Both the position numbers and the translations under genes were made by a program. Below the pieces are notes generated by a model. That model had not been told where the DNA came from. It made no database searches and saw only the letters and a list, made by a program, of their open reading frames with translations. Below, piece after piece: positions 1 through 9,479 of a stretch of 64,000 nt of DNA. Positions within the stretch are counted from its first letter, which is position 1, and the number at the start of each line of letters is the position of its first letter. The DNA comes from Streptococcus sp. Marseille-Q5986 (GTDB lineage Bacteria > Bacillota > Bacilli > Lactobacillales > Streptococcaceae): positions 248,001-312,000 of the forward strand of contig NZ_CAMPPY010000002.1 of the NCBI RefSeq assembly GCF_946902915.1. The letters are read 5' to 3'.

Positions 1-1092
<1,092 letters not shown>

Positions 1093-1113
1093 TTATATCC
1101 TTTATTTTTTAAA

Positions 1114-2346
1114 CTATAAATCATTCAAGAATCCAGAAAAGATTAAGAATGACAGCATGACGACATGGAAGGTGACAACCATGCCAAGCAACTGAATCCA
1201 GCGATTCTCAGGTAGAGCAGGCTTCCCTGCTTTTTTCCGTTCCTTATTAAGCGTTTTTTTCTTGCGAACCCAGGCATCATTGATCACCAAGCCCAGTCCA
1301 TGAAAGAGTCCATAGGCGATATAGTACCAAGTCACTCCATGCCAAAATCCCATAATCAGCATATTTACAATGTAGGCCATGCTTGAGGTTACATTTCGAT
1401 TTTTAAAGACTTTCTTTCTGGTCAATACCATGACCATTCGCATAAAGACAAAGTCACGGAACCAGAAAGAGAGACTCATATGCCAGCGATTCCAAAATTC
1501 CTTTAAATCCCTCGATAAAAAAGGTTTGTTAAAGTTGATAGGGCTACGAATTCCCATCAAATTTGAAATGGCTAAGGCAAACATAGAGTAACCTGCAAAG
1601 TCAAAGAAGAGCTCCAGACCAAAGGTATACATAACTGCCAAGGCATAGAGGTTAAAGAAACCACCTGACTGCAGGGCTAGATTCTTCAGAGGAGGGAGTA
1701 AGGTCTCTCCTAAAACATGAGCCAGGATAAACTTATATAGAAAGCCAAGCATGATATACTTGACAGCCTCTTCCAGCATATCCATCAACTCATCCCGCTC
1801 AGGAATGGTCTGATAATTTTCATTGAAACGTTTAAAGCGATCAATTGGACCACTTGAAAAAGTCGGCATGAAGAGAAGGAAACGTAGGAATTCCCAGAGG
1901 GTAAAATCCTTAATCACTCCATCTCTCAGCTCGATGATAATCCCAACCGAACGAAAGGTCAGGTAAGAAATTCCCAAAAATCCAAGCAAAGACTGCGTTC
2001 CATTGATAGCTGGTTGCACCTTGACAAAGATAATCGGAAGGAGGGACAGAAAGCTAACTAGGTAGAAGACCCACTTGCCATCCTTACTTTTTCGATAATG
2101 CTTGTAGGAGAGTACGAGCAATATTTCCCAGCAAAGGTAAATACCCAAGGCAGCTAATTGATTAGTCTTCCCACCCACCAACATGGTGACGATAAAGAAG
2201 AGGCTAACCAGCACTTCATACCAGGCAAAGCGTTTCTTGAAAAAGAGACCGATAAAAATGGGCAAGGTCGCAACAATCACATAGACAAAATACTGAGGAT
2301 TACTGTATGGCTCTAAATGAGGAAGCTGTTGAAAGAACTCCATCAT
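1114..2346 (-). CDS. dltB: DltB, MBOAT-family D-alanyl transferase
   Basis: Polytopic membrane-bound O-acyltransferase of 410 aa, which moves D-alanine from DltC across the membrane. Many hydrophobic segments are visible, and the MBOAT signature is present ([16 protein letters not shown] and then [10 protein letters not shown], with the likely catalytic His at residue 336). The start overlaps the dltA stop by 4 bases, so the pair is translationally coupled. Length and motifs are normal for streptococcal DltB. Confidence 0.97.
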   Translation of the reverse strand: MMEFFQQLPHLEPYSNPQYFVYVIVATLPIFIGLFFKKRFAWYEVLVSLFFIVTMLVGGKTNQLAALGIYLCWEILLVLSYKHYRKSKDGKWVFYLVSFLSLLPIIFVKVQPAINGTQSLLGFLGISYLTFRSVGIIIELRDGVIKDFTLWEFLRFLLFMPTFSSGPIDRFKRFNENYQTIPERDELMDMLEEAVKYIMLGFLYKFILAHVLGETLLPPLKNLALQSGGFFNLYALAVMYTFGLELFFDFAGYSMFALAISNLMGIRSPINFNKPFLSRDLKEFWNRWHMSLSFWFRDFVFMRMVMVLTRKKVFKNRNVTSSMAYIVNMLIMGFWHGVTWYYIAYGLFHGLGLVINDAWVRKKKTLNKERKKAGKPALPENRWIQLLGMVVTFHVVMLSFLIFSGFLNDL

Positions 2347-3893
2347 CTCTTATTCACCTCGTTAATCAATCCTTTGATGTCAATTTTTCCATTTGGAGTC
2401 AGCGGTAAGCTGTCCCGATAAAGGAATTTTGATGGCATCATATAAGACATCATGATATCTGCTAAATCTTCCTTAATAGCCTTGGTAATATCGATATCGC
2501 GTTCAAACTGTTCACGAACACCATCTTTTAAGATGACATATGCCAGTAGATTTTGTACCTTGTGGTCCTTGTTATAACGTGGAACAGCAACAGCCGACTC
2601 AATAAAGCGAGACTTGTTGAGGTTTTGAGAGACATCTTCTAACTCAATGCGGTAACCGTTGAACTTAATCTGGAAGTCCATGCGTCCGCCGTAGAGAAGC
2701 AAGCCCTCATCTGTCATAGTTCCTACATCCCCTGTATGGTAGGTCAGAAGGCCTTCAAACTCAAAGAAGGCTTCCGCCGTTTTTTCAGGATTGTTCATAT
2801 AACCTTTTGAAACAGCTGGCCCAGAAACAATGATTTCTCCCTGTTCACCATTTGGCAGTTTATTGCCTTCCTCGTCAATGATAAAGGTTGAAGAATCAGC
2901 CTTGGTATAGCCGATTGGTAGGCGTTTGAGAGTCGCCAACATCTCGTCTGTCACGGCAACAGCTGATAGGGCTACTGTCGCTTCTGTTGGACCGTAGGCA
3001 TTGATAATACGAGCATGCGGGAAACGTTTGCGCAATTTTTGAGCCGTTTTGACCGTCAATTCTTCCCCATCAAAGTAGAAATGCGTAATTCCAGGCATTT
3101 TCTCACTGTTGAAGTATTCAGACAACATGGCCATATCTGCAAAGGAAGGTGTTGATGTCCAGATAGCGATTGGCAATGAAAAGATAGTCGCAAAGAGTTG
3201 CTTAAAGTCCTGGGTAATAGCTGAAGGAAGAGCGAAAAGCGTACCACCAAGTGCCAAGGTCGGTGCCCAGTACATGACAGACAGGTCAAAAGAATAAGGT
3301 GGTTGAGCCAGCATTTGCGGACGACTTGGCGTCGCAAATTCCTTGTCCGTAATCATCCAATTGGTAAAGCTGAGGAGGTTGTCATGTGAAATCTGCACTC
3401 CCTTAGGCTTACCAGTCGTACCAGAAGTAAAGATAATGTAGTAATTATCATCTCCCTTGACTGGATGCGTGATTTCATAGTTGTTCCCTTGGGCAAAGGC
3501 TTCTTGAACCTGAGCTAGATTTATCATTGGTGTAGAAACCTGCTCCAAGGGAAAGGCTGAAATGGCAATAATCAAGCTTGGCTCTGCTACTTCTAAAATA
3601 GCCGAAACTCGCTCCAAGGCCGAATGGCTATCAATTGGAATGTAGGCATGACCTGACTTAGTCAGCGCTACAAAGGTTGCCAACATCTCATATTCCTGAC
3701 CACCAAAAACAACCACAGGAGATTTCTCTGGCAAATCTAGTTGGTCAATGGCTGCAGCCAAACTATCCGAATCAGCCTTTAAATCGCCATAAGTATGTTC
3801 CTGCCCCAAAACATTATAGACAGGATAGCTAGGCTGTGTCTGAGCAAAATGCTCAATGGTTTCAATCATATCTACTATTGGTTTATTTGACAC
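2343..3893 (-). CDS. dltA: DltA, D-alanine--D-alanyl carrier protein ligase
   Basis: Cytoplasmic adenylating enzyme of 516 aa that activates D-alanine with ATP and loads it on DltC. AMP-binding core [11 protein letters not shown] is at residues 155-165, YGPTEAT follows in the middle, and the C-terminal catalytic lysine is in [11 protein letters not shown] (Lys503). It starts about 20 bases after dltX. D-alanylation lowers wall negative charge, and in this genus family knowledge links it to resistance to cationic peptides. Confidence 0.98.
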   Translation of the reverse strand: MSNKPIVDMIETIEHFAQTQPSYPVYNVLGQEHTYGDLKADSDSLAAAIDQLDLPEKSPVVVFGGQEYEMLATFVALTKSGHAYIPIDSHSALERVSAILEVAEPSLIIAISAFPLEQVSTPMINLAQVQEAFAQGNNYEITHPVKGDDNYYIIFTSGTTGKPKGVQISHDNLLSFTNWMITDKEFATPSRPQMLAQPPYSFDLSVMYWAPTLALGGTLFALPSAITQDFKQLFATIFSLPIAIWTSTPSFADMAMLSEYFNSEKMPGITHFYFDGEELTVKTAQKLRKRFPHARIINAYGPTEATVALSAVAVTDEMLATLKRLPIGYTKADSSTFIIDEEGNKLPNGEQGEIIVSGPAVSKGYMNNPEKTAEAFFEFEGLLTYHTGDVGTMTDEGLLLYGGRMDFQIKFNGYRIELEDVSQNLNKSRFIESAVAVPRYNKDHKVQNLLAYVILKDGVREQFERDIDITKAIKEDLADIMMSYMMPSKFLYRDSLPLTPNGKIDIKGLINEVNKR

Positions 3894-3913
3894 AATAGGA
3901 ATTCTCCTTCAAG

Positions 3914-4045
3914 TTAAAATTCATTATAGATAAAGCTTCCTTGACCCTGACCAAGATAGCTAAAGAAGTAAAGCAGCCCTAGAAAGATAAGAAAATACAA
4001 GGCTGTCCGACCAAGAAAGAGGTACAATTCTTTTCTCTGTTTCAT
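3914..4045 (-). CDS. dltX: DltX, small dlt operon membrane protein
   Basis: A 43-codon gene read directly from the minus strand. The product starts MKQRKELYLFLGRTALYFLI, has one transmembrane segment and ends GQGQGSFIYNEF. A short single-TM protein with a conserved aromatic FIYNxF-like C-terminus directly before dltA is the hallmark of DltX, which is thought to take part in D-alanine transfer outside the cell. It is the first gene of the operon and easily missed because of its size. Confidence 0.92.
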   Translation of the reverse strand: MKQRKELYLFLGRTALYFLIFLGLLYFFSYLGQGQGSFIYNEF

Positions 4046-4116
4046 CAAGAAAAACCATTCATTTCTGTAATTTTTCGCTAAAATAAGAGTGATCCTTACT
4101 AGCTTATTCTTCTACC

Positions 4117-4146
4117 ATTGTACCACTTCATATAGTATTTTTTCAA
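4117..4146 (-). promoter_or_regulatory. Predicted dlt operon promoter
   Basis: On the minus strand TTGAAA (4141-4146) is followed by an 18-bp spacer and TACAAT (4117-4122), with TG one base upstream of the -10 (extended -10). The start of transcription would be near 4109, giving a leader of about 64 nt before dltX. Confidence 0.7.
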
Positions 4147-4278
4147 TTGTTTACCGTATGTTTTCACTAGATTTCAGCTTATTTTAAGGATTATGCGGTT
4201 TTTCTATGTATATTTCAAATAGAGTGATCCTGGGCAAAACTCAATTTTAGTAGAAAATGAGGTAAATCTTTCCATAAT
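4147..4278. other. Intergenic stretch with no gene seen
   Basis: Part of the 310-bp gap between dltX and the MFS gene. AT-rich, with no open frame having a ribosome-binding site; it separates the dlt promoter from the terminator of the accessory island. Confidence 0.6.
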
Positions 4279-4326
4279 AAAACGCACAATATCAAGTTTT
4301 TTCAACACCTGATACTATGCGCTTTT
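4279..4326 (-). terminator. Terminator of the streptide-type operon
   Basis: Imperfect inverted repeat: AAAACGCACAATATCAAG pairs with CTGATACTATGCGCTTTT around a 12-base loop, and T/A runs flank both sides. It lies just after the last MFS gene on the minus strand and could act in both directions. Confidence 0.65.
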
Positions 4327-4355
4327 CTGATTTTAAAGACTTTTTAACCCGTCTC

Positions 4356-5534
4356 TCATTTAAAATAATCTCGTCTGATATAGATTAAAATAGCTTCTAT
4401 CATCAGACAAATGGCTGATAGCCAAAAACTGATGCTAATACCAAAACTCTCAGTAATATAGCTCATTAGCAAAATAAATACTGAAAATGATAGTGTCGAA
4501 ATCACTTCAAGAACGGAATAGACATTAACCAAATGATTTTCCTCTACTGTTTCCTGAAGAAATACACTTTCAGGAACTTCTTTTAGTTGCGATAACATAC
4601 CAACTAAAGCTGAAAATACTAAAAACATCTGTGCGTTTGGAAAATATAGAATAGTCAGCGTCACTATTGCCATGGCTACAAGAGAAAAAAGAATACTTTC
4701 CCATTTAGCAGCGAGAAACTTTTTAGATAGTCTAAAAGCAATTAAGCCACTAATTATAATCCCAATAGAGTACGCTGTATTAGAATATCCCCAGTAACTT
4801 TCCGTTTTATTTAATAACTCCGTTACAAAAACAAGTATAATGGAAGAAACCCAAATCGTATTTGAAAAAATTTCCAATAAATTTGCTGATACAAAAAGTC
4901 TTAATCTAGGATCTCTAGCAACTAACTTCCAACCTTTGAATAAAATTTCAAGATTAGTTTCTGACTCTAACACCTCCTCTTCAGCGTCAGGAAGAAATAA
5001 CATCAGAAAGCTAGAAATGATATACAACATTAAAATGATAAACGTGGTAGGTAACAGACCAATTGTTGCAAATAAGAGTCCCCCTAACCCCCACCCCACC
5101 AATTGAACGGCTTCACCACTCATTGACAAGGCTGAATTAGCCTTACCCAAATCGGTCGCATAGCGTGGCACAATAGCATAGGAAACAGGTGCTGCAAAAC
5201 CATCTAATATGGAAATTGCCACAACAAATAGATAGGTTACCAAAGGCGCTACGGATTGCATTACGGTAAACATTCCTACCAATATCGCCAATAATATGGT
5301 CTTTCCAAATTGGGATAAAGATAAAACCCTATTTAGCGCTAACCTTTTAGTAACTAAAGGAACTAAAAGACTCGCAACAAAAGAGGATATCCCTATTAAA
5401 ATAGGAACTAGTGATGTGGCAATTACTGATTTTGAAACAATGTATATGTTCGCAATGATGGTTACTCTAAAGAAAATATCTGCTAAATTTGCAAACAATT
5501 GAGAGACTAACAACTTGATAAATGAATTAGACAT
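4356..5534 (-). CDS. MFS transporter, second membrane protein of the island
   Basis: A 392-aa membrane protein with about 10-12 hydrophobic segments. It resembles the MefA/MFS_3-like efflux branch of the major facilitator superfamily (N-terminus MSNSFIKLLVSQLFANLADI). It begins only 7 bases after the preceding MFS gene ends, so the two are surely cotranscribed. Its place at the end of a radical-SAM peptide operon suggests export of, or protection from, the peptide, but this is inference. Substrate unknown; unrelated drug efflux is equally possible. Confidence 0.7.
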   Translation of the reverse strand: MSNSFIKLLVSQLFANLADIFFRVTIIANIYIVSKSVIATSLVPILIGISSFVASLLVPLVTKRLALNRVLSLSQFGKTILLAILVGMFTVMQSVAPLVTYLFVVAISILDGFAAPVSYAIVPRYATDLGKANSALSMSGEAVQLVGWGLGGLLFATIGLLPTTFIILMLYIISSFLMLFLPDAEEEVLESETNLEILFKGWKLVARDPRLRLFVSANLLEIFSNTIWVSSIILVFVTELLNKTESYWGYSNTAYSIGIIISGLIAFRLSKKFLAAKWESILFSLVAMAIVTLTILYFPNAQMFLVFSALVGMLSQLKEVPESVFLQETVEENHLVNVYSVLEVISTLSFSVFILLMSYITESFGISISFWLSAICLMIEAILIYIRRDYFK

Positions 5535-5541
5535 GTACTTT

Positions 5542-6633
5542 TTAAAATCTTTCCCCTCTGTTTGAAAATAAATAAAATCCTAAGCAAAGAAGAGTCTGAA
5601 TTCCAAATATTAAATAATTACTTTTTATACTAAAGTTATCTGCAAAAACACCGGCTAGAAAATCTGCTACCATAAAACTTATTGAAATAAATAAATTATA
5701 TACCGACCACGATACTGCTCTATTTTTCTCTATCGACATATTAAATTTAGAATAAAAATGGTTATTATAACTGGAATTGAGAATACGCATTAATAGAAAA
5801 GTTATAATTTGGATGAATAAATTGGTTTGAAAAAACATAAAAATAGCTAGTATTGGTATCATTAAACTTATTTCAAACTTAATTTTTAGATAACTCCCCA
5901 AAGCCATAGATATATTAAACATAAATAGTACGATACCCAACATATCTAATGAGAGTCCCTGTTCATCTAAAAATATACCTGCATAAGAGTTGCTAATCAT
6001 AATTAGAGTTGAGAATGCTACTCCTAACAATATTAAGTTCCACGGAATATCTTTAACATTATCGATGCTGAATATTTTTTGATTATTATTCAGTGTATTT
6101 CTGATTTCAGGTAATCCTATTAAATTTAATTGACTTAAAACCACAAATACAATGGAAATAATAATCGGATAACTATAATTCCTATTCAATAAATATGGAG
6201 ATATAATTGTAATAATAGCAATAAAAACATATTTTACTGTATTGAGATATTTCAAAAATGATTTATATACTACCTCGTCATCAATTATTTCAAAATTATA
6301 AGCATTAAGAACGCCTGAAGATAATGATTCCGACAATCCAAAAGATATTGTTGAAATATATATTATATTTGATTTTCCAAACAGTAAACAAGATAGCGCT
6401 AAAATTAATAGGAAATTTGATATAACCAAAATTTTCTTGTAACCAAACTTACTTGAAATAACGCTTAATGGAATATCAAAAACTGCGCCACATAACTCGG
6501 TAATAACTGATAAACTAGCTATTTCTGTGAAAGAGAAACCTAGATACTTTAAAAGTAACATTGTTACAAAGTAATACGGTAATCCAGACAGAAATATATT
6601 CATCACATATAAATTAAAAATCCGTTTACTCAT
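5542..6633 (-). CDS. MFS-type transporter in the StrC position of a streptide-type operon
   Basis: Polytopic membrane protein of 363 aa from the ATG at 6633; a TTG three codons upstream is a weaker alternative. I prefer the ATG because it overlaps the strB stop as ATGA, a typical coupling arrangement. About 11-12 hydrophobic segments fit an MFS fold. Very AT-rich compared with flanking core genes. In known streptide clusters (strABC) the third gene is a transporter thought to export the modified peptide. By position this is the equivalent, but I cannot confirm homology to StrC itself. Confidence 0.7.
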   Translation of the reverse strand: MSKRIFNLYVMNIFLSGLPYYFVTMLLLKYLGFSFTEIASLSVITELCGAVFDIPLSVISSKFGYKKILVISNFLLILALSCLLFGKSNIIYISTISFGLSESLSSGVLNAYNFEIIDDEVVYKSFLKYLNTVKYVFIAIITIISPYLLNRNYSYPIIISIVFVVLSQLNLIGLPEIRNTLNNNQKIFSIDNVKDIPWNLILLGVAFSTLIMISNSYAGIFLDEQGLSLDMLGIVLFMFNISMALGSYLKIKFEISLMIPILAIFMFFQTNLFIQIITFLLMRILNSSYNNHFYSKFNMSIEKNRAVSWSVYNLFISISFMVADFLAGVFADNFSIKSNYLIFGIQTLLCLGFYLFSNRGERF

Positions 6634-7949
6634 AATTTGCAAACTGAGTCTCTAAAATATTCTAGACTCTTCTCCTTAATCAAGTTAACATAACAGCCGC
6701 CTTCGCAAATTTTTACTAAGCCACAAGATAAACATTTAGAATTCTTCGTTCTAAAAGAACGAATTTCTCCATACAACAAGTCATCATACCAAATATCTAA
6801 CAAATTTTTTTCAAAAGCATTTTGCTTGGTCCGATTAATTCCTAAAAAGGCAATACAAGGTATGATATCTCCATTAGACATTATTTCCATTTTAGTATAC
6901 TTCGCACGACATCCATAATACATTTCATCAAACTCTGAAAATTCAATCGAATTATTTATTAATTCTGGATAGGCGGTGTAAAGATGACACCCCTCAGTAG
7001 CAAAATTTAACTTAGTTTCTCGTTGAGTTATATAATCTGTAACATACTTATTCAGTCTTCTCAAATCAGCTAAATCGTATTTTTTCTTTATTTTAGTATA
7101 TCCTGTTACCTCAGAATAATTAGCTATTGAAAACCTATCTATTTTATTCTCTATACAAAAATCAACTAATTCTATAATTTGTTCATAGCTTTGCTTTGTA
7201 TACACTGCATTAATTCTACATTTTTTCCCAACAGCTTTAAAATATTTTGCTAATTTTATCTGTCTATCAGGTCTTACCCCCATCAATTCAAAATTTAATT
7301 CAGGATTTAAAGTCTGCAAAGATAAGACTGGTGTAATATAGTTAGAATTAGTCAGAATATCTACTGTGCTTTTCTTTATTAACTGGGCATTGGTCGTTAT
7401 AGTAGTCTTCAACTTTAGTTTTTCACAAGCTATCAATAAATTATCAATATCAAAATATCTAGTCGGCTCTCCACCTAAAATTGAGATACTAAGCACTCCA
7501 TTATCTTTTGCCTGACGCAAAATTCGCTCCCAATCTTTAGCAGGTTTGGAATTTCTATCTTCTCGATTTGCTAAAAAACAAAAACCACATTTTAAATCAC
7601 AGTACATGCTAGGGTATATTACTAATTCGAGTGGAAAACTCAGTATATTATGCTTTTCTAATTTTGCTACATGCTTCCTCGCATTTTTTAAAGTTTCGGC
7701 AGGATCTTTCAATGATCCCTCAATATTTTTATCAGAATAGATATCTAATGATAATGCTCGCTTTAATTTTCCTGCTTCTATATCTTTCTTAAAAAAAGAA
7801 ACAGCAATTTCGAAACCATGGGTTTGAACTAGATATAGAAAAAAAGCCTCAGTCTCATCTAATTCAACTCGATCAAAATTTGTTTTATTTATTAAAATTC
7901 CACCAAACTTCTCTAGTCTAAATAAAATATCTTCTGAAATTCTTCTCAT
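6630..7949 (-). CDS. strB: StrB-like radical SAM/SPASM peptide cyclase
   Basis: A 439-aa radical SAM enzyme. Residues 1-100 form a leader-binding region (possible RRE-like wing). The SAM [4Fe-4S] cluster motif CxxxCxxC is at Cys117, Cys121 and Cys124 (MYCDLKCGFCFL), followed by GGEPTRY. The C-terminus is cysteine-rich (SKCLSCGLVKICEGGCY, then a final Cys two residues from the end), matching a SPASM domain with auxiliary clusters. In the KGxxxW family this enzyme joins the lysine beta-carbon to the tryptophan ring of the precursor. The short precursor just upstream has exactly that KGDGW core, which supports the assignment strongly. Confidence 0.9.
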   Translation of the reverse strand: MRRISEDILFRLEKFGGILINKTNFDRVELDETEAFFLYLVQTHGFEIAVSFFKKDIEAGKLKRALSLDIYSDKNIEGSLKDPAETLKNARKHVAKLEKHNILSFPLELVIYPSMYCDLKCGFCFLANREDRNSKPAKDWERILRQAKDNGVLSISILGGEPTRYFDIDNLLIACEKLKLKTTITTNAQLIKKSTVDILTNSNYITPVLSLQTLNPELNFELMGVRPDRQIKLAKYFKAVGKKCRINAVYTKQSYEQIIELVDFCIENKIDRFSIANYSEVTGYTKIKKKYDLADLRRLNKYVTDYITQRETKLNFATEGCHLYTAYPELINNSIEFSEFDEMYYGCRAKYTKMEIMSNGDIIPCIAFLGINRTKQNAFEKNLLDIWYDDLLYGEIRSFRTKNSKCLSCGLVKICEGGCYVNLIKEKSLEYFRDSVCKL

Positions 7950-7963
7950 CTTGAATACCTTTC

Positions 7964-7995
7964 TAAAAAAGCAGAGGGAAAAGTAACCTCTGCTT
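7964..7995 (-). terminator. Attenuator hairpin between strA and strB
   Basis: On the minus strand AAGCAGAGG and CCTCTGCTT pair around a 9-base loop and are followed by TTTTTT. This intrinsic terminator lies within the operon, after strA and just before strB. It would let the short peptide mRNA accumulate while only read-through makes the enzyme and transporters. Confidence 0.75.
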
Positions 7996-8018
7996 ATCCT
8001 ATGAGATAAATTACTTTA

Positions 8019-8084
8019 TCACTTCCAACCGTCGCCTTTTGCCATAGAACTAGACTCAAGGACTTTTTCAAGTTCTTTAGACAT
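8019..8084 (-). CDS. strA: StrA-like KGxxxW cyclic peptide precursor, short form (21 aa)
   Basis: Small gene read from the minus strand. It starts MSKELEKVLE, continues ESSSM-like and ends AKGDGWK before TGA TAA. It has a strong Shine-Dalgarno AAAGGAG nine bases before the ATG. The leader and first AKGDGWK unit match what I recall of the streptide precursor StrA, in which Lys and Trp of KGDGW are cross-linked by StrB. The known precursor is 30 aa and continues VM and a second AKGDGWE unit; here translation stops right after the first unit. The cross-link residues (Lys16 and Trp20) are intact. Either a shorter natural variant or a truncation. Confidence 0.9.
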   Translation of the reverse strand: MSKELEKVLESSSMAKGDGWK

Positions 8085-8115
8085 AATTGTAACTCCTTTC
8101 AAATAGGATACTGTA

Positions 8116-8121
8116 ATTATA
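8116..8121 (-). promoter_or_regulatory. -10 box of strA
   Basis: TATAAT on the minus strand, 31 bases before the strA start. No good -35 hexamer is found at 16-18 bp, as expected for a promoter that needs an activator. Confidence 0.7.
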
Positions 8122-8148
8122 TTCTTTTTCATCACTTACAATAAAACA

Positions 8149-8161
8149 TTCCCATATCTGC
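8149..8161 (-). promoter_or_regulatory. Candidate Rgg operator upstream of strA
   Basis: GCAGATATGGGAA on the minus strand. It matches GCATATATGGGAA at 9045-9057 before shp in 12 of 13 bases. In both cases the motif starts exactly 40 bases before the first base of the -10 box. Confidence 0.7.
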
Positions 8162-8164
8162 GTA

Positions 8165-9028
8165 TTACTTTTTACTTGCTAAAATTTTTTCTAAATGTCC
8201 TTCATAAGTCTTTGCTAAGTGGTTACTTCCCGCTAATTTCATTGCTCCAATACACTTCCTCATTTCAATAATTGCTTTACAATCCATCTCTTTTTTGTAG
8301 CGATACAGATGTTGTGCATACTGAAACACCAACCGTTCATAAATTTCTATCTCGGTGAAAAAGCATTGATTCAGTTGCTTTTCAAAATATAAAGCATCAA
8401 GAAGTTTTCCTCTTTCAATACATGTGATATATCCGTTTAATAGCATAGATGAAATCAATCGTCTATTATTAGGAATTTCTTTATAAAAATCAGAACGTCT
8501 AGACATCTCTCTAGCCAAAACCATGAAGACATCGTGTTTTAGGACATCTAACGTATTTGAAAAAACCAATAATTCATAGTATCCCCAATATTCAACACTA
8601 AAGAGATAGTCAGTTAGATAAGATAAATCATCACCAGAATAATAAGCTTCTCCAGATAAATCTTGTAAACGAATTTTTAATAAAATAATGTTAAGCTTAT
8701 GAAATTTCTCTTGTTTAGAATCTGACTCCATCTGAGAATAAAGTAGTTTTTTCAACCCATCAACATCATGATTTGATACAAAATGCCTAACCTTTGATAA
8801 GAGTTCGTTCAGTTCATCACGATGAAAATCATGAACAGCATACATAAATTCATCAATAGGCATGTTAATTTCATCCAAAATAGCCATAAATTTTGAAATG
8901 GTTAAATCAGTCTCTCCCTTTTCAAAACGTGAAAGCTGTGATGTTGATATACCAGCTTTTTCGACATCTCTCAAGCGAAAACCTCTAGATTCTCGAAACT
9001 TTTTAAAAATTTCTCCAAATTTTTTCAT
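8165..9028 (-). CDS. rgg: Rgg-family SHP-responsive transcriptional regulator
   Basis: Protein of 287 aa. An N-terminal helix-turn-helix of the XRE type spans about residues 5-60 (FRESRGFRLRDVEKAGISTSQLSRFEKGETDLT), and an all-helical C-terminal repeat domain typical of Rgg peptide receptors follows. Divergent from the short shp gene and upstream of strA, the same arrangement described for rgg1358/shp1358 and streptide in S. thermophilus. It should bind the re-imported SHP peptide in the cytoplasm and activate both shp and strA. RBS GGAGAG before the ATG. Function is by family and context; confidence in Rgg is high. Confidence 0.9.
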   Translation of the reverse strand: MKKFGEIFKKFRESRGFRLRDVEKAGISTSQLSRFEKGETDLTISKFMAILDEINMPIDEFMYAVHDFHRDELNELLSKVRHFVSNHDVDGLKKLLYSQMESDSKQEKFHKLNIILLKIRLQDLSGEAYYSGDDLSYLTDYLFSVEYWGYYELLVFSNTLDVLKHDVFMVLAREMSRRSDFYKEIPNNRRLISSMLLNGYITCIERGKLLDALYFEKQLNQCFFTEIEIYERLVFQYAQHLYRYKKEMDCKAIIEMRKCIGAMKLAGSNHLAKTYEGHLEKILASKK

Positions 9029-9044
9029 AGTATCTCTCCAATAA

Positions 9045-9057
9045 GCATATATGGGAA
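9045..9057 (+). promoter_or_regulatory. Candidate Rgg operator upstream of shp
   Basis: GCATATATGGGAA on the plus strand, 40 bases from its start to the first base of the -10 box TAAAAT at 9085. Shared with the strA promoter (8149-8161, minus). Confidence 0.7.
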
Positions 9058-9084
9058 CAGTTTTTGATTTTTAATATTTTAGCA

Positions 9085-9090
9085 TAAAAT
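9085..9090 (+). promoter_or_regulatory. -10 box of shp
   Basis: TAAAAT, 28 bases before the shp ATG, without a consensus -35, placed like the strA -10 relative to the shared motif. Confidence 0.6.
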
Positions 9091-9118
9091 AGAAGAAAAT
9101 AAAAGTGAGGTATTTCAC

Positions 9119-9190
9119 ATGAAAAAACAAAAACTATTGCCTTTATTATTCCTAATTTTTGGAGGAATTATGATTATCGTTGTTAGCTAG
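9119..9190 (+). CDS. shp: SHP-type short hydrophobic pheromone precursor (23 aa)
   Basis: Unannotated short ORF with RBS GTGAGG eight bases before ATG. The peptide begins MKKQKLLPLLF and ends FGGIMIIVVS: a basic N-terminus followed by a hydrophobic stretch, as in SHP pheromones that are trimmed, exported, re-imported by the oligopeptide permease and bound by Rgg. The C-terminal nine residues resemble the mature SHP1358 peptide as I recall it (EGIIVIVVG). The acidic residue that usually starts mature SHPs is Gly (GGA) here, one base from a Glu codon (GAA). Divergent from rgg. Confidence 0.85.
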   Translation: MKKQKLLPLLFLIFGGIMIIVVS

Positions 9191-9236
9191 TACTAAGAAG
9201 TTAGTTACTAGAATACTTATATCTTCAATCGAAAAA

Positions 9237-9353
9237 GAGACTGGGAAAAAGTCTTAAAAATCAGAAAAACGCTCAAATCCTTTGGCGCTCTAAGCTTTTC
9301 TAATGATAGATAGGTCAAAAAATTATCTGAAAAGTTCCCAGGATCGTCGTCTC
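9237..9353. repeat. Possible small non-coding repeat with inverted ends
   Basis: GAGACTGGGAA at 9237-9247 is mirrored by TTCCCAGGATCGTCGTCTC at 9335-9353 (same bases with an 8-base interruption). No coding frame inside. The look is that of a small mobile intergenic repeat (MITE-like), but I cannot name the family from sequence alone. Confidence 0.35.
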
Positions 9354-9412
9354 AGCATCAAAAATACGTGAAATTTGCATAATTAAAATAAATTTCAGGG
9401 GGAGTTATACAA

Positions 9413-9438
9413 AAAACGACGATTTAAATCGTCGTTTT
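9413..9438. terminator. Bidirectional terminator, perfect 26-bp palindrome
   Basis: AAAACGACGATTT followed by its exact reverse complement AAATCGTCGTTTT. Flanking A and T runs suit termination both of shp from the left and of the 65-aa gene from the right. Confidence 0.75.
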
Positions 9439-9479
9439 ACTTATATAAATATGTAATCTTTTTTTGAAAATACGTCTAT

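Noticed and set aside
8019..8084. A second KGDGW unit downstream of the short strA
   Set aside because: I read the bases after the double stop in all three frames and found no further KGDGW codons before the attenuator hairpin.
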